Assembly (NCBI GenBank): GCA_965207275.1
Contig: CBDBMH010000001.1
Coordinates: forward strand, 992,001-1,056,000
Source of the DNA: Bin22 sp965207275
Lineage (GTDB): Bacteria > Chloroflexota > Dehalococcoidia > Lucifugimonadales > UBA3495
Reading direction: 5' to 3'
DNA: 64,000 nucleotides
Shown piece by piece: positions 35,339 to 43,825 of this stretch. The position numbers were made by a program, and so were the translations under genes. Below the pieces are notes generated by a model. The model saw nothing but the letters and a program-made list of their open reading frames with translations. It did no database searches and was not told the DNA's origin. Positions within the stretch are counted from its first letter, which is position 1; each line of letters starts with the position of its first letter.

Positions 35339-36055
35339 ATGAACGAACAACTACCCCCAGTCATCATCTTTGATTTGGACGACACCATTATTGCTGATTC
35401 TGAAATGTCCGAGAGGTGCTGGGAGGAGGTCTGTGCCACTTTTGCGCCCCGCTTAGGCGATGCCCCAGGCGATACTTTGCTTGAGACAATTCGCGAAATT
35501 CGTCGGGGAAATTTGGCGAGGAGGGAGCAACTGGAAAGGGGCGGCAGCGACCTGAGGACCGTGCGCCAGAACGTCCTTTCCTCGGCCTTCGATTTTTTGG
35601 GAATCAAGAATACTTCATTGGTACAAGAAATGACCGATTCGTACATGGGCTTGAAGTCGGTTATAGTCCAGCCCTATCCTGGCGCCAAAGATACTTTGCG
35701 CAGACTGAAGCAGGGCGGGACCAGGCTGGCGATGATAACCAATGGGCCGGCGTGTGAGCAGCAGGCCAAGATAAACCGCGCTGACTTAGGACACTTCTTT
35801 GAGTCCATCGTCATTGAAGGGGAATTTGGAGCCGGTAAACCCGATCACCGCGTGTTCCGCCATACCCTGGAACAGATGCAGATTCGAGCTGACCAGGCCT
35901 GGATGGTGGGCGATAACCTGGTAAACGACGTGGGCGGCGCGCAGGCTGTGGGAATTTACGGCGTGTGGGTTGACTGGCGGGGTAAGGGGCTACCTGACGA
36001 CAGCGCGGTGACGCCGGACCGCACTATAGGTTCCATAGTGGAACTGGTGAGCTGA
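35339..36055 (+). CDS. HAD-superfamily hydrolase, tandem copy 2
   Basis: A 238-residue HAD phosphatase-like protein of the subfamily I (YjjG/PpaX-like) type. Motif I is IIFDLDDTII, motif II LAMITNG, motif III the Lys in GAGKPDHRVF, and motif IV MVGDNLVNDVGG, with a helical cap at about residues 20-100. Cys27 and Cys32 (RCWEEVC) match Sec27 and Cys32 of copy 1. The last 75 codons are almost identical in DNA to copy 1, while the cap is divergent. The ATG at 35339 has GAAAGAG upstream. The substrate is unknown; neighbouring moeA genes suggest a phosphorylated intermediate or housecleaning role, which is inference. Confidence 0.9.
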   Translation: MNEQLPPVIIFDLDDTIIADSEMSERCWEEVCATFAPRLGDAPGDTLLETIREIRRGNLARREQLERGGSDLRTVRQNVLSSAFDFLGIKNTSLVQEMTDSYMGLKSVIVQPYPGAKDTLRRLKQGGTRLAMITNGPACEQQAKINRADLGHFFESIVIEGEFGAGKPDHRVFRHTLEQMQIRADQAWMVGDNLVNDVGGAQAVGIYGVWVDWRGKGLPDDSAVTPDRTIGSIVELVS

Positions 36056-36106
36056 GGCTGCGCCGATTACTTCAAGACATCTCAGAATATTGGAAACAGG
36101 ACAAGC

Positions 36107-36835
36107 ATGGGCGAGCAGTTACCCCCAGCCATAATATTTGACATGGACGACACCATACTTTCCGACGATCGGGCTGCGGAGCGATGCTTTCGCCAGGTGT
36201 GCCATGAAATGTTCCACCGGTTTCGGCCGGTCACCCCCGAGGCACTTCTAGCCGACATTACGGAAGTGCGCCGCTGGTACTGGGCCGACCCGGAGCGGAT
36301 ACGCCGCGGCAGCCTCAACCTGGCCCTGGCCCGTCGGGAACTGCTCTCCATGGCCTTTGAGCGGCATGGAATTGACGACGACGATCTGCTGGAAGAGATG
36401 TCTGCCGAATACCAGCAGCTCAAGGCGGCGACCATAGAACTTATACCCGGCGCCCTGGACACCGTGGAGTCACTGCGAGACAACGGTATCCGGCTGGGAC
36501 TGATTACCAATGGGGATGCCGAGGGCCAGCGGGCCAAGGTCCGGAAGGCCGGCCTGGAACCCCTCTTTGATGCCATCCTGGTAGCCGGAGAGTTCGGCGT
36601 GGCCAAGCCGGACCCGCGGGTCTTCCGCCACACCCTGGAAAGTCTCGCGGTGGCATCACACGAGGCCTGGATGGTGGGCGACAATCTTTACGCCGACATC
36701 GGTGGAGCCCAGGGCGTGGGCATTTACGGTATCTGGGTGGACTGGCGGGGCAACGGCCTGCCGGAAAACACGCCGGTCATTCCCAACCGGACCATACAGT
36801 CCATAGTTGAGTTGAATCCAGCGAACACGGAGTGA
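36107..36835 (+). CDS. HAD-superfamily hydrolase, tandem copy 3
   Basis: A 242-residue HAD hydrolase with motifs IIFDMDDTIL, LGLITNG, GVAKPDPRVF and MVGDNLYADIGG. Its N-terminal and cap regions resemble copy 1 more than copy 2 (WADPERIRRG, RQVC, ATIELIPGALD), and it has Cys27 where copy 1 has TGA. The ATG at 36107 has AGGA six bases upstream. Its stop overlaps the GTG of the MoeA-fusion gene by 4 bases, so the two are translationally coupled. Confidence 0.9.
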   Translation: MGEQLPPAIIFDMDDTILSDDRAAERCFRQVCHEMFHRFRPVTPEALLADITEVRRWYWADPERIRRGSLNLALARRELLSMAFERHGIDDDDLLEEMSAEYQQLKAATIELIPGALDTVESLRDNGIRLGLITNGDAEGQRAKVRKAGLEPLFDAILVAGEFGVAKPDPRVFRHTLESLAVASHEAWMVGDNLYADIGGAQGVGIYGIWVDWRGNGLPENTPVIPNRTIQSIVELNPANTE

Positions 36836-38796
36836 CCGTCGTGACCCAGTCCCACCATTCCCAGCGACGCTACTACCTTTCCGATATCCCGCTGGAAGAA
36901 GCCCGGGACAGGTTTAACTCGGCCCTCCTGGACGCCGGCGCCCTGGAACCGATGCCTGCCGAGCAAGTTCTCCTGGCAAGCGCCAGGGGACGCATGACGG
37001 CGGGCCCCATCTGGGCCGTTACGTCCTCACCTCACTACGATGCCGCCGCCATGGACGGCATAGCAGTCCGCGCGGCCGATACCGCCGGCGCCACCGAAAC
37101 CTCGCCCATCACCCTGACGGTCGGGTGCGCTGAACCCCAGGCGGTGTGGGTGGATACGGGCGATCCCATGCCTCAGGGCTTTGACGCGGTTATCATGGTG
37201 GAACACCTGCACCTGGTGGGGGACGACCACGTCAGTATCATGGCGCCCGTAGCCCCATGGCAGCACGTGCGGCCCCTGGGCGAGGATATTGTCGCTACCG
37301 AGTTGGTGCTGCCCGAGAACCACCGCCTGACACCAGCGGACCTGGGGGCCTGCGCCGCCGCCGGGCTCAGCGAAGTTCCGGTGCGCCGTCGTCCGTCGGT
37401 GGCCATCATCCCAACGGGCAACGAACTGGTGCCGGTGGGCACTGAACTGCAGCCCGGTGACATAGTGGAGTTTAACTCCCTGATGCTCTCGGGTTTGCTG
37501 GAGGAATGGGGCGCTGATCCGACGGTTTTCGACCCGGCGCCGGACGTTTTCGTTTCCATACGCGATGCCGCCAGGGCAGCCTTGGCCGAACACGACCTGG
37601 TGATAATCAACGCCGGCTCCTCGGCCGGAGCCGAGGACTACACCGCCCTGGTGGTGGAAGAACTGGGAGAATTGCTGGTTCACGGTGTCGCCGTGCGGCC
37701 CGGTCACCCGGTGGTGCTGGGCATTGCCGATGGCAAGCCGCTGGTGGGGCTGCCCGGTTACCCCGTTTCCGCCGTACTCACCGCAGAACTGCTGCTCAGG
37801 CCGCTGATTGAGTCGTGGCTGGGGCAGGCGGATTCCGGCCAGCGTCCCACGGTGAGAGCGAACATCACGCGCAAGGTAATGTCGCCACCCGGTGAGGACG
37901 AGTTCTTGCGGGTGAAGCTGGGCCGGGTGGGCGCGAATATGGTGGCCACTCCGGTGCAGCGGGGCGCCGGAGTCATCATGTCCCTGGTGCGGGCGGACGG
38001 CCTGGTGAAGATACCCCGCTTCTCCGAGGGGGTTGACGTTGGGGCGGAAGTAACAGTGGAGTTGCTGCGGCCCCTGGCCGAGGTGGAGAACACCATCGTG
38101 GCCATCGGCAGCCATGACCTGACCCTGGACCTGATGTCCAGCTTCCTTCGCCGGTCGCCTGGCGGTGTCAACCTGTCGTCATCCCACATAGGCTCTCTGG
38201 GCGGCCTTATCGCCCTGCGGCGGGACGAGGCCCACCTGGCCGGTACCCACCTGCTGGACGAGGACACGGGAGAATACAACCTCTCCTACATCGAGCGGTT
38301 CTTGCCCGGGGCGGCGGTTATGCTGGTCAACTTGGTGGGACGGGTGCAGGGCCTCATGGTGAGGCTAGGCAACCCGAAGCAGATTACCTCCCTGTCGGAC
38401 CTGCTGCGTTCCGACATTACCTTTGTGAACCGTCAGCGGGGATCCGGCACCCGGGTGCTGCTGGACTACAAGCTCCAGGAAATGGGGGCCACGCCGGAGC
38501 AGGTGCGGGGGTACGAGCGGGAGGAGTACAGCCACCTGGCCGTGGCGGCGGCAGTGAACGGCGGCGCCGCCGACGTGGGTCTGGGCATCCTCAGCGCGGC
38601 CCGAGCCCTGAACCTGGACTTTGTACCGCTGCTGAACGAACAGTTCGACCTGGTAATACCCCGAACTTACTACGAGAGCGACCTGCTGCAACCGCTGCTG
38701 ACCCTGCTGACCAACGAGGAGTTCCGGCGGGCGGTCCATGACCTGGGCGGCTATGACGTGAGCCGAATGGGGATGGTGCAGGCGAAGTTGGGGTAA
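36832..38796 (+). CDS. MoeA fused to a periplasmic-binding-like (PBP) domain
   Basis: A 654-residue two-part protein. Residues about 15-415 are MoeA-like (HYDAAAMDGIAVRAADT, AVIMVEHLHLV, RRPSVAIIPTGNELVPVG, IINAGSSAGAEDYTALV, HGVAVRPGHPVVLG, VGLPGYPVSAVL). Residues about 425-654 are a LysR/TupA-type substrate-binding domain (NTIVAIGSHDLTLDLMSSFL, HLLDEDTGEYNLSY, FVNRQRGSGTRVLLDYKL). This fusion is known in bacteria and archaea and is thought to link oxyanion (molybdate or tungstate) sensing to cofactor metallation. It is the second MoeA in the cluster. The start is GTG at 36832 (or 36841). Confidence 0.93.
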   Translation: MTVVTQSHHSQRRYYLSDIPLEEARDRFNSALLDAGALEPMPAEQVLLASARGRMTAGPIWAVTSSPHYDAAAMDGIAVRAADTAGATETSPITLTVGCAEPQAVWVDTGDPMPQGFDAVIMVEHLHLVGDDHVSIMAPVAPWQHVRPLGEDIVATELVLPENHRLTPADLGACAAAGLSEVPVRRRPSVAIIPTGNELVPVGTELQPGDIVEFNSLMLSGLLEEWGADPTVFDPAPDVFVSIRDAARAALAEHDLVIINAGSSAGAEDYTALVVEELGELLVHGVAVRPGHPVVLGIADGKPLVGLPGYPVSAVLTAELLLRPLIESWLGQADSGQRPTVRANITRKVMSPPGEDEFLRVKLGRVGANMVATPVQRGAGVIMSLVRADGLVKIPRFSEGVDVGAEVTVELLRPLAEVENTIVAIGSHDLTLDLMSSFLRRSPGGVNLSSSHIGSLGGLIALRRDEAHLAGTHLLDEDTGEYNLSYIERFLPGAAVMLVNLVGRVQGLMVRLGNPKQITSLSDLLRSDITFVNRQRGSGTRVLLDYKLQEMGATPEQVRGYEREEYSHLAVAAAVNGGAADVGLGILSAARALNLDFVPLLNEQFDLVIPRTYYESDLLQPLLTLLTNEEFRRAVHDLGGYDVSRMGMVQAKLG

Positions 38797-39021
38797 GGAC
38801 GGTTCTTCCACTGGAGATCCACTGAACAAAAATGCCGGCAAGGTTTATGACCGGACCCCCCGAGTCCACCACAACCTCATTTCCAGCAGCTGGATTATGG
38901 GCCAGATGCGAGTGGACGGATGAGGCACGGTCAGCCACTCTTAGTCCCACTTCCCGGAAACCGATATCAGCGGCGCCGTGGGGGCATTGAAGCGCTAAGT
39001 GGATATTGGCTGAATCTGCTG

Positions 39022-39030
39022 TGCTACAAT
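39022..39030 (+). promoter_or_regulatory. Extended -10 promoter of selD
   Basis: TGCTACAAT lies 50 bases before the selD ATG in a 284-base gap that otherwise holds nothing that I recognise. TGN before a good -10 can substitute for a -35. Confidence 0.45.
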
Positions 39031-39080
39031 CTCTTCAGGACCCTTGAATTCGGTCCCCTTCTAAATTTCAGGAGGTATCC

Positions 39081-40127
39081 ATGCAGAGCAGCGAAATCCG
39101 CTTGACCGAACTGTCGCACTGCGCCGGTTGAGCGGCCAAGATCAGCCTGGAGGACCTGGTACAGGTCCTGAGCCAATTCCCCCAGCTCTCCCACCCGGAC
39201 CTGCTGGTGGGCAACGAGACGGGCGATGATGCCGCCGTTTACCGCATTAACGACGACACCGCCCTGATTATGACGGTGGATTTCTTCCCCCCCATTACCG
39301 ACGACGCCTTCGAGTTTGGGGCCATCGCCGCCGCCAATGCCCTGAGCGACGTTTACGCCATGGGCGGCAAGCCCCTGGTGGCGCTCAACATCTGCGGCTT
39401 CCCCTCGGCCCTGGACAAGGCCATCCTGGGCGAGATCCTGCGGGGCGGCTACGCCAAGACGGCCGAGGCCGAATGCCTGATCGTGGGCGGCCACACGGTG
39501 GACGACCCGGAACCCAAGTACGGCCTGTCGGTGGTGGGCATAGTAGAACCGGGCAAGCAGGTCACCAACTCCGGCGCAAAGGTGGGGGATTCCCTGATTC
39601 TCAGCAAGCCGCTGGGTACCGGTATTATCACGACCGCGGGAAAGCAGGAACGGGTTGCCCCGGATGTACTCCAGGGGGCGATAGACAACATGGCCACCCT
39701 GAACCGGGGAGCTTCCGAGGCCATGAACAGGGTGGGCGTTCACTCATGCACCGACATAACCGGCTTCGGCCTGATGGGCCACCTCAAGTCCATGGTCAGG
39801 GGCAGCGGGGTCTGTGCCGAGATTAACCTGGGCAGCGTCCCAACCCTGCCGGGGACCTGGGACTTGCTGGAACAGGGGATTGCCCCGGGCGGAACCGGCC
39901 GAAACCGGGACAGCGTGGCCGACACGGTGCGCTGGCATCCGGACCTGACGGACAACGACCAGTTGCTGCTGTGCGACGCTCAGACCTCGGGCGGCCTGCT
40001 GATGGCAGTCTCCCGCGAGAAGGAAGAGCAATTGCTGGCGGAGTTGACGGCCCACGGCACCCCCTGCGCCACCGTGGTGGGCCGCATCACCGATGGGCCA
40101 GCAGGGACGATTGTTGCCAACCCGTAA
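39081..40127 (+). CDS. selD: Selenide, water dikinase SelD, itself a selenoprotein
   Basis: A 348-residue enzyme that makes selenophosphate from selenide and ATP. The start ATG at 39081 has AGGAGG six bases upstream. TGA at 39129-39131 is codon 17 in HCAG-U-AAKIS, exactly where E. coli SelD has catalytic Cys17 (HGAGCGCKIS), with the essential Lys20 kept. Downstream are the ATP-site GDDAAVYRI, the metal-binding MTVDFFPPITDD, ANALSDVYAMGGKPLVALNI, GGHTVDDPEPKYGLSV and TGFGLMGH. Sec-containing SelD is well known. It implies SelA, SelB and tRNA-Sec elsewhere in the genome. It lies beside molybdenum-cofactor genes, fitting Sec/Mo enzymes such as formate dehydrogenase. Confidence 0.95.
39151..39169 (+). 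promoter_or_regulatory. Candidate SECIS hairpin in selD
   Basis: AGGACCTG and CAGGTCCT form a perfect 8-bp stem closed by a GTA loop. 27 bases separate the TGA from the loop, and G is the first loop base. Both fit the bacterial SECIS rules (loop 16-37 bases downstream, G in the first two loop positions). Confidence 0.65.
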
Positions 40128-40134
40128 GTAACTT

Positions 40135-40167
40135 GGCCCCGTTGTCCTATTGGACGGGTTCGGGGCC
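40135..40167 (+). terminator. Terminator after selD
   Basis: GGCCCCG and CGGGGCC form an outer 7-bp stem, with an inner GTCC/GGAC stem, followed by TTCCTTCC. It starts eight bases after the selD stop. The rest of the gap to 40467 (about 300 bases) has no gene or site that I recognise. Confidence 0.6.
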
Positions 40168-40467
40168 TTCCTTCCTGGCCAACCTGCCGAAGCGATCCGT
40201 CCGGTTTCCCTGCACCCAGTCAAGCCGGAATCAACAAGCATATATGCCATCTTGGGCAAGATTATTCATGCGATGGTCAAGAGGGGCTGAATCCTGTTGG
40301 CCGCATGTTGAGAAGGCTCCAGGACATTGCGGCGGTATTGCGGGTTGGGATACATAATATGACCGCCCTGAGATGTCGGCGTTGGAGCGGCAGGGGCCTG
40401 GCCATCATCCTCGGACTGATGCACCCGCGGGCGTCTCGTTTGACACTCGAAAGACGGGGGACTTAAT

Positions 40468-41145
40468 ATGAGCGCTGGCGCCCCGGGCATAACCTCAATA
40501 CTCAGCAGGTGGTTGAATAAATTGGAACCGCAGTTTGGCTTGAAGCGTCCCGACCAGATTAAGGAAGCCCCCGATCAGGGGGAGCGAGTACCACCCGGCC
40601 AGTTTCTGAGCAAGCGCTTTCCCGTACTGACCTATGGGTCGAGGCCGGAGGTTGACATTAGCCTCTGGACCTTCCGGGTGTTCGGCGTGGTGGATAAGGA
40701 AGTTACCCTCAACTGGAAGCAGTTCACTGAATTGGACTGGGTGGCTTTTGCCGCCGACTTCCACTGCGTTACCCAGTGGAGCGCCCTGGACCAGTCCTGG
40801 GAGGGGGTTCGCGCGGCCACAGTGCTGGACTTGGCCGGCGTAAGGCCCCAGGCAAAATTTGTCATGGCCCATTGCTTCGGCGGGTACACCACCAACCTGC
40901 CCCTGGACATGGTGCTGGAAGAGGGATTCCTGGCCCACCGGCACAACGGCTCGGAACTGGGGAAGGATCACGGGTGGCCCCTGCGCTTGATCGTCCCCAG
41001 CCGCTACGCCTGGAAGAGCGCCAAGTGGGTGAACGGGCTGGAATTGATGACTGAGGACTCACCCGGTTTCTGGGAACAGCGGGGTTACAACAACAACGCC
41101 GACCCCTGGAAAGAGGAACGGTTCTGGCCGGAACTGACGCGTTAG
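40468..41145 (+). CDS. YedY/sulfite-oxidase-like molybdopterin oxidoreductase
   Basis: A 225-residue SUOX-fold protein. The molybdenum-ligand Cys lies in DFHCVTQWS, followed by WEGVRAATVLDLAG, then AHCFGGYTTNLPLD and PLRLIVPSRYAWKSAKWV, all characteristic of the YedY/MsrP-like group. No Tat or Sec signal is visible, so it is probably cytoplasmic, unlike MsrP. The ATG at 40468 has GGGGGA upstream. It is the only molybdoenzyme in the window and lies close to two MoeA genes, which suggests that the cofactor made there feeds it among others. The substrate is unknown. Confidence 0.9.
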   Translation: MSAGAPGITSILSRWLNKLEPQFGLKRPDQIKEAPDQGERVPPGQFLSKRFPVLTYGSRPEVDISLWTFRVFGVVDKEVTLNWKQFTELDWVAFAADFHCVTQWSALDQSWEGVRAATVLDLAGVRPQAKFVMAHCFGGYTTNLPLDMVLEEGFLAHRHNGSELGKDHGWPLRLIVPSRYAWKSAKWVNGLELMTEDSPGFWEQRGYNNNADPWKEERFWPELTR

Positions 41146-41180
41146 GCCGGCGCAGCTACGGGTTACCGATACGATTTGAT

Positions 41181-41205
41181 CGCCCCGGTTGGAAGAACCG
41201 GGGCG
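41181..41205. terminator. Terminator after the YedY-like gene
   Basis: CGCCCCGGTT, a GGAAG loop and AACCGGGGCG give a perfect 10-bp stem, followed by GTTGCTTT, 36 bases after the stop codon. Confidence 0.8.
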
Positions 41206-41417
41206 GTTGCTTTGGCGTGGGCGCAGTTCCAGCCAATTAAATCGCTGGAAGGAGCTTCGCGTCACGAGGTTTCTCGCAGGCTATGGCCGCCGGGTATTGG
41301 CAAACCCATAGCGATACCTTATTTTCAATATGCTCCTATCCGCCTCCGGGGTGACCCATCCGAACTCAAGCAGGCCTGGACCGGGCATTCCAATACCAAA
41401 CACGGGAGAAATTTGAC

Positions 41418-42155
41418 ATGGCAAGTTCGGAAGGGAACCAGGCCCCCAGGCCAGGCGGCCGGGCCAATAACGACACTGTTATTCGCCGCATTGCACGCCA
41501 TATACAGGGAAGAACCTTTGGCGGGTTAATGGAACTGTTCCCCCTGCTGGTTACGATCCTGGTAATTGCGGTGATAATCCGCTATGCAGACAGTTTCGTC
41601 CTCCCCCTGATCAAATTTCTCCCCTGGGAAGCTCCCCTTATCGGGGGGCTGACGTTTACCGGCGTGGGCCTGATAGTCCTGGCCATCCTTTTCTACCTCA
41701 CGGGTCTGGCTATCTCATCCTCCCTTGGCAAGGCATTTTTCAGGATAACCGGCAAGGTCTTGACCAGGACACCCCTGGTGGGGAGCATATACGGACTGAC
41801 CCAGACCGTGGCGACCGTCATGTCCTCCCAGTACCGCTTCAGCCGGGTAGTATTCCTGGAGTGGCCCAGGGAGGGGATGATCGCCATGGGGTTCGTCACG
41901 GGCCGGGCTATTTCTCCCTCTACCGGCGAATCCGTGGTGGTCATCTATATACCGACGGTGCCTAATCCCACCTCCGGCAATATGGCGATTGTGGTAGAGG
42001 ATGACGTATTCGAGACAGACCTTTCCGTGGAGGACGCCATGAAGATGGTATTTTCCGGGGGCATAGTGCTGCCCGACTCCCTGGCCTTCGCCCGCCTGCC
42101 CCGGGAAGCTGGCCAGCATGAGTTCGTGGGCCGGTTCGATTCGGTAGGGAACTAG
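41418..42155 (+). CDS. DUF502 family membrane protein
   Basis: A 245-residue protein with two membrane helices (about residues 37-57 and 76-100: LMELFPLLVTILVIAVIIRY and GGLTFTGVGLIVLAILFYLTG). A conserved soluble region follows (RTPLVGSIYGLTQTVATVMSS, FSRVVFLEWPREGMIAMGFVTG, VVVIYIPTVPNPTSGNM), which defines DUF502. Its function is unknown; it is monocistronic. The ATG at 41418 has GGGAGA eight bases upstream. About 20 residues before the first helix are polar and probably cytoplasmic. Confidence 0.92.
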   Translation: MASSEGNQAPRPGGRANNDTVIRRIARHIQGRTFGGLMELFPLLVTILVIAVIIRYADSFVLPLIKFLPWEAPLIGGLTFTGVGLIVLAILFYLTGLAISSSLGKAFFRITGKVLTRTPLVGSIYGLTQTVATVMSSQYRFSRVVFLEWPREGMIAMGFVTGRAISPSTGESVVVIYIPTVPNPTSGNMAIVVEDDVFETDLSVEDAMKMVFSGGIVLPDSLAFARLPREAGQHEFVGRFDSVGN

Positions 42156-42195
42156 TAGCCCAACCGGAATGAAATGATGACTGACACTTAGTGCT

Positions 42196-42222
42196 CGTCA
42201 TACCGCCGAAAGCCGGCATCCA
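42196..42222. repeat. CGTCATNCCGGCGAAAGCCGG-type repeat, left of the IS
   Basis: CGTCATACCGCCGAAAGCCG and the following bases form a hairpin-prone repeat. Its inverted partner lies at 43276-43300, right of the IS30-type element. Confidence 0.6.
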
Positions 42223-42250
42223 CTTTCGGGACCTTCTGGAATCACTAAAC

Positions 42251-43270
42251 TCACAAACGAAGTGCAACACTTGGTTAGAGTGTTGCCATGGGAAATGTAT
42301 ATCAGCACCTCACCATTGAAGAGCGGTGTGAACTGGCCCGTTTACGCGGCCAGGGACACTCAATGCGCCAAATCGCGACAATTATGGATCGGTCGACATC
42401 GACAATTTCGCGGGAGTTGAACCGCAATGGTTCCCGCAAGGAGGGCTACAACCCTGGCTATGCTGACGAGCAGGCCTGGGCCCGACGCTGGTGCGGTTCC
42501 AAGCTGGACCGGGATGCCAGCCTGCGCCAGTTGGTCTATTCCTGCCTGCAAAGCGGCTGGTCTCCCCAGCAGGTGTCTGGCCGTCTGGCCTTGGAAGCCG
42601 GCCGTACCGTCATCTCCCATGAGACTATCTACCGCTTCGTTCAGGCCCAGATCGACCGCAAGAAGGACTTCTCCTGGCGCCATCTCCTGCCCAGGAGCAA
42701 GGCCAAGCGGGGCTTCCGAGGGCGCAAGGGCGGCAGCCCAGCTTCTTTTATCCACCTTCGTCAGCCCCTCTCCCAGCGCCCAGAGCAGGCCGACGGCCGC
42801 GCAACTCCCGGCCACTGGGAGGCGGACCTGATGCTCTTCGGCAATAAAGGCCATGCTCTCCTCACCTTGCAGGAACGCCACTCCAGGCTCCTCCTGACTC
42901 ACGCCTTGGCCAGCAAGGCTGCCCCAGGCGTGGCCCACGCCCTTACTCAACTCTTGGCTCCTTTCCCCCAACAGTGGCGCCAGTCCGTCACCTTCGACAA
43001 CGGCACTGAATTCGCCCACCATTATCAAATCCACTCCCTGGGTACCAAGACCTTCTTTTGCGATCCTCGTTCCCTCTGGCAGAAGGGCGGAGTGGAAAAC
43101 CTCAACGGTCGTCTCCGGCGCTTCCTGCCACGTAAAACCGACTTGTCTCTTCTGCCTGACGACCATATCACCCGGATCACCCAGGCCTATAACCACACCC
43201 CTCGCAAATGCCTGGGCTATCTGACCCCAGCCGAAATCTTTTCACGACATGTGCTGCACTTGAAATGTGA
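42251..43270 (+). mobile_element. IS30-family insertion sequence
   Basis: A single transposase gene is framed by imperfect 22-bp terminal inverted repeats: TCACAAACGAAGTGCAACAC at 42251 and, as reverse complement, TCACATTTCAAGTGCAGCAC ending at 43270. AC dinucleotides flank both sides, possibly a very short target duplication. The element is about 1.02 kb, normal for the family. A GCAACACT/AGTGTTGC hairpin (42264-42286) lies right before the start codon and overlaps the left repeat, which would limit translation from outside transcripts. Confidence 0.85.
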
Positions 43271-43298
43271 ACCCACCATCCGGCCTGCGCCGGAATGA
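42288..43298 (+). CDS. IS30-family transposase
   Basis: A 336-residue transposase that appears intact. The N-terminal HTH reads YQHLTIEERCELARLRGQG then SMRQIATIMDRSTSTISREL. The DDE residues are seen in GHWEADLM, TFDNGTEF and GGVENLNGRLRRFLP. The C-terminus runs through the right inverted repeat (VLHLKCE) and the last nine residues and the stop codon are encoded by flanking DNA. The gene has no classic ribosome site because the hairpin occupies it. Confidence 0.95.
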   Translation: MGNVYQHLTIEERCELARLRGQGHSMRQIATIMDRSTSTISRELNRNGSRKEGYNPGYADEQAWARRWCGSKLDRDASLRQLVYSCLQSGWSPQQVSGRLALEAGRTVISHETIYRFVQAQIDRKKDFSWRHLLPRSKAKRGFRGRKGGSPASFIHLRQPLSQRPEQADGRATPGHWEADLMLFGNKGHALLTLQERHSRLLLTHALASKAAPGVAHALTQLLAPFPQQWRQSVTFDNGTEFAHHYQIHSLGTKTFFCDPRSLWQKGGVENLNGRLRRFLPRKTDLSLLPDDHITRITQAYNHTPRKCLGYLTPAEIFSRHVLHLKCEPTIRPAPE

Positions 43299-43300
43299 CG
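43276..43300. repeat. CGTCATNCCGGCGAAAGCCGG-type repeat, right of the IS
   Basis: The reverse complement reads CGTCATTCCGGCGCAGGCCG, matching the left copy at 42196-42222. The two copies face each other around the insertion sequence. Confidence 0.6.
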
Positions 43301-43489
43301 GTTAATCCCCAACCCATCACTTCAAAGTTGTCGCTCCACCAGGGCCCCATTAACCGGCTGCGGTGGGGAAGTTTAGCAAGGTCTGGTTCCCGCCCGACGG
43401 CCCAGGGGAAAGATACTGCGGCGGCGCTTCAGGGTGTCTGCATAGTTTGGCCGCATGGGCCGCAGTTCTACGTCTGCGGGGAAATGAAG

Positions 43490-43521
43490 CGGGGCTGCCA
43501 TCCATGCGAATGGCAGCCCCG
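43490..43521. terminator. Strong terminator downstream of the zinc-ribbon gene and IS
   Basis: CGGGGCTGCCAT and ATGGCAGCCCCG form a perfect 12-bp stem with an 8-base loop, followed on the plus strand by TTTTATT. It can stop transcripts from either side: the IS on the left, the zinc-ribbon gene on the complement. Confidence 0.85.
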
Positions 43522-43571
43522 TTTTATTGTCCCTGCTTTTCTGGTCGTACCAGCTCGATGGCGCCGGGCCG

Positions 43572-43757
43572 CTAGGCAGCCTTGCGCTGGATGGCTTGGA
43601 GGTCAGGCGCGACCGGCGCCGCGGCCTTGGCCGACGGCAGAATGTCGGGCAAGTCCCTGGTGAACCCGCACTGCAGGCAGTTCAGGTAGCGTCCGTACAT
43701 GTCGGAAGCCAGCGTCAACGTCCCCTGGCACCTGGGGCATCCTTTGAGTTTAAGCAT
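43572..43757 (-). CDS. Small zinc-ribbon protein, divergent from hspR
   Basis: A 61-residue protein with a four-Cys zinc ribbon: CPRC near residue 7 and CLQC near residue 27 (LNCLQCGFTRDLPD), then an Ala/Pro-rich tail. The ATG at 43757 has a near-perfect AGGAGGTGA ribosome site, suggesting high expression. Its promoter (TTGACA, 17 bases, TATTAT on the complement) shares the HspR operator with the heat-shock operon. Function unknown; heat-shock control is a direct inference from the shared site. Confidence 0.8.
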   Translation of the reverse strand: MLKLKGCPRCQGTLTLASDMYGRYLNCLQCGFTRDLPDILPSAKAAAPVAPDLQAIQRKAA

Positions 43758-43825
43758 CGTGGTTCACCTCCTCATGGCTGTGGCGCAATTGCCATCAACC
43801 GGTTCACAGGAAATATAGCCTACGC

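Noticed and set aside
39207..40127. Annotating selD from the internal start after the TGA
   Set aside because: It would lose the Sec17/Lys20 catalytic segment, which is perfectly placed upstream with a consensus ribosome site.
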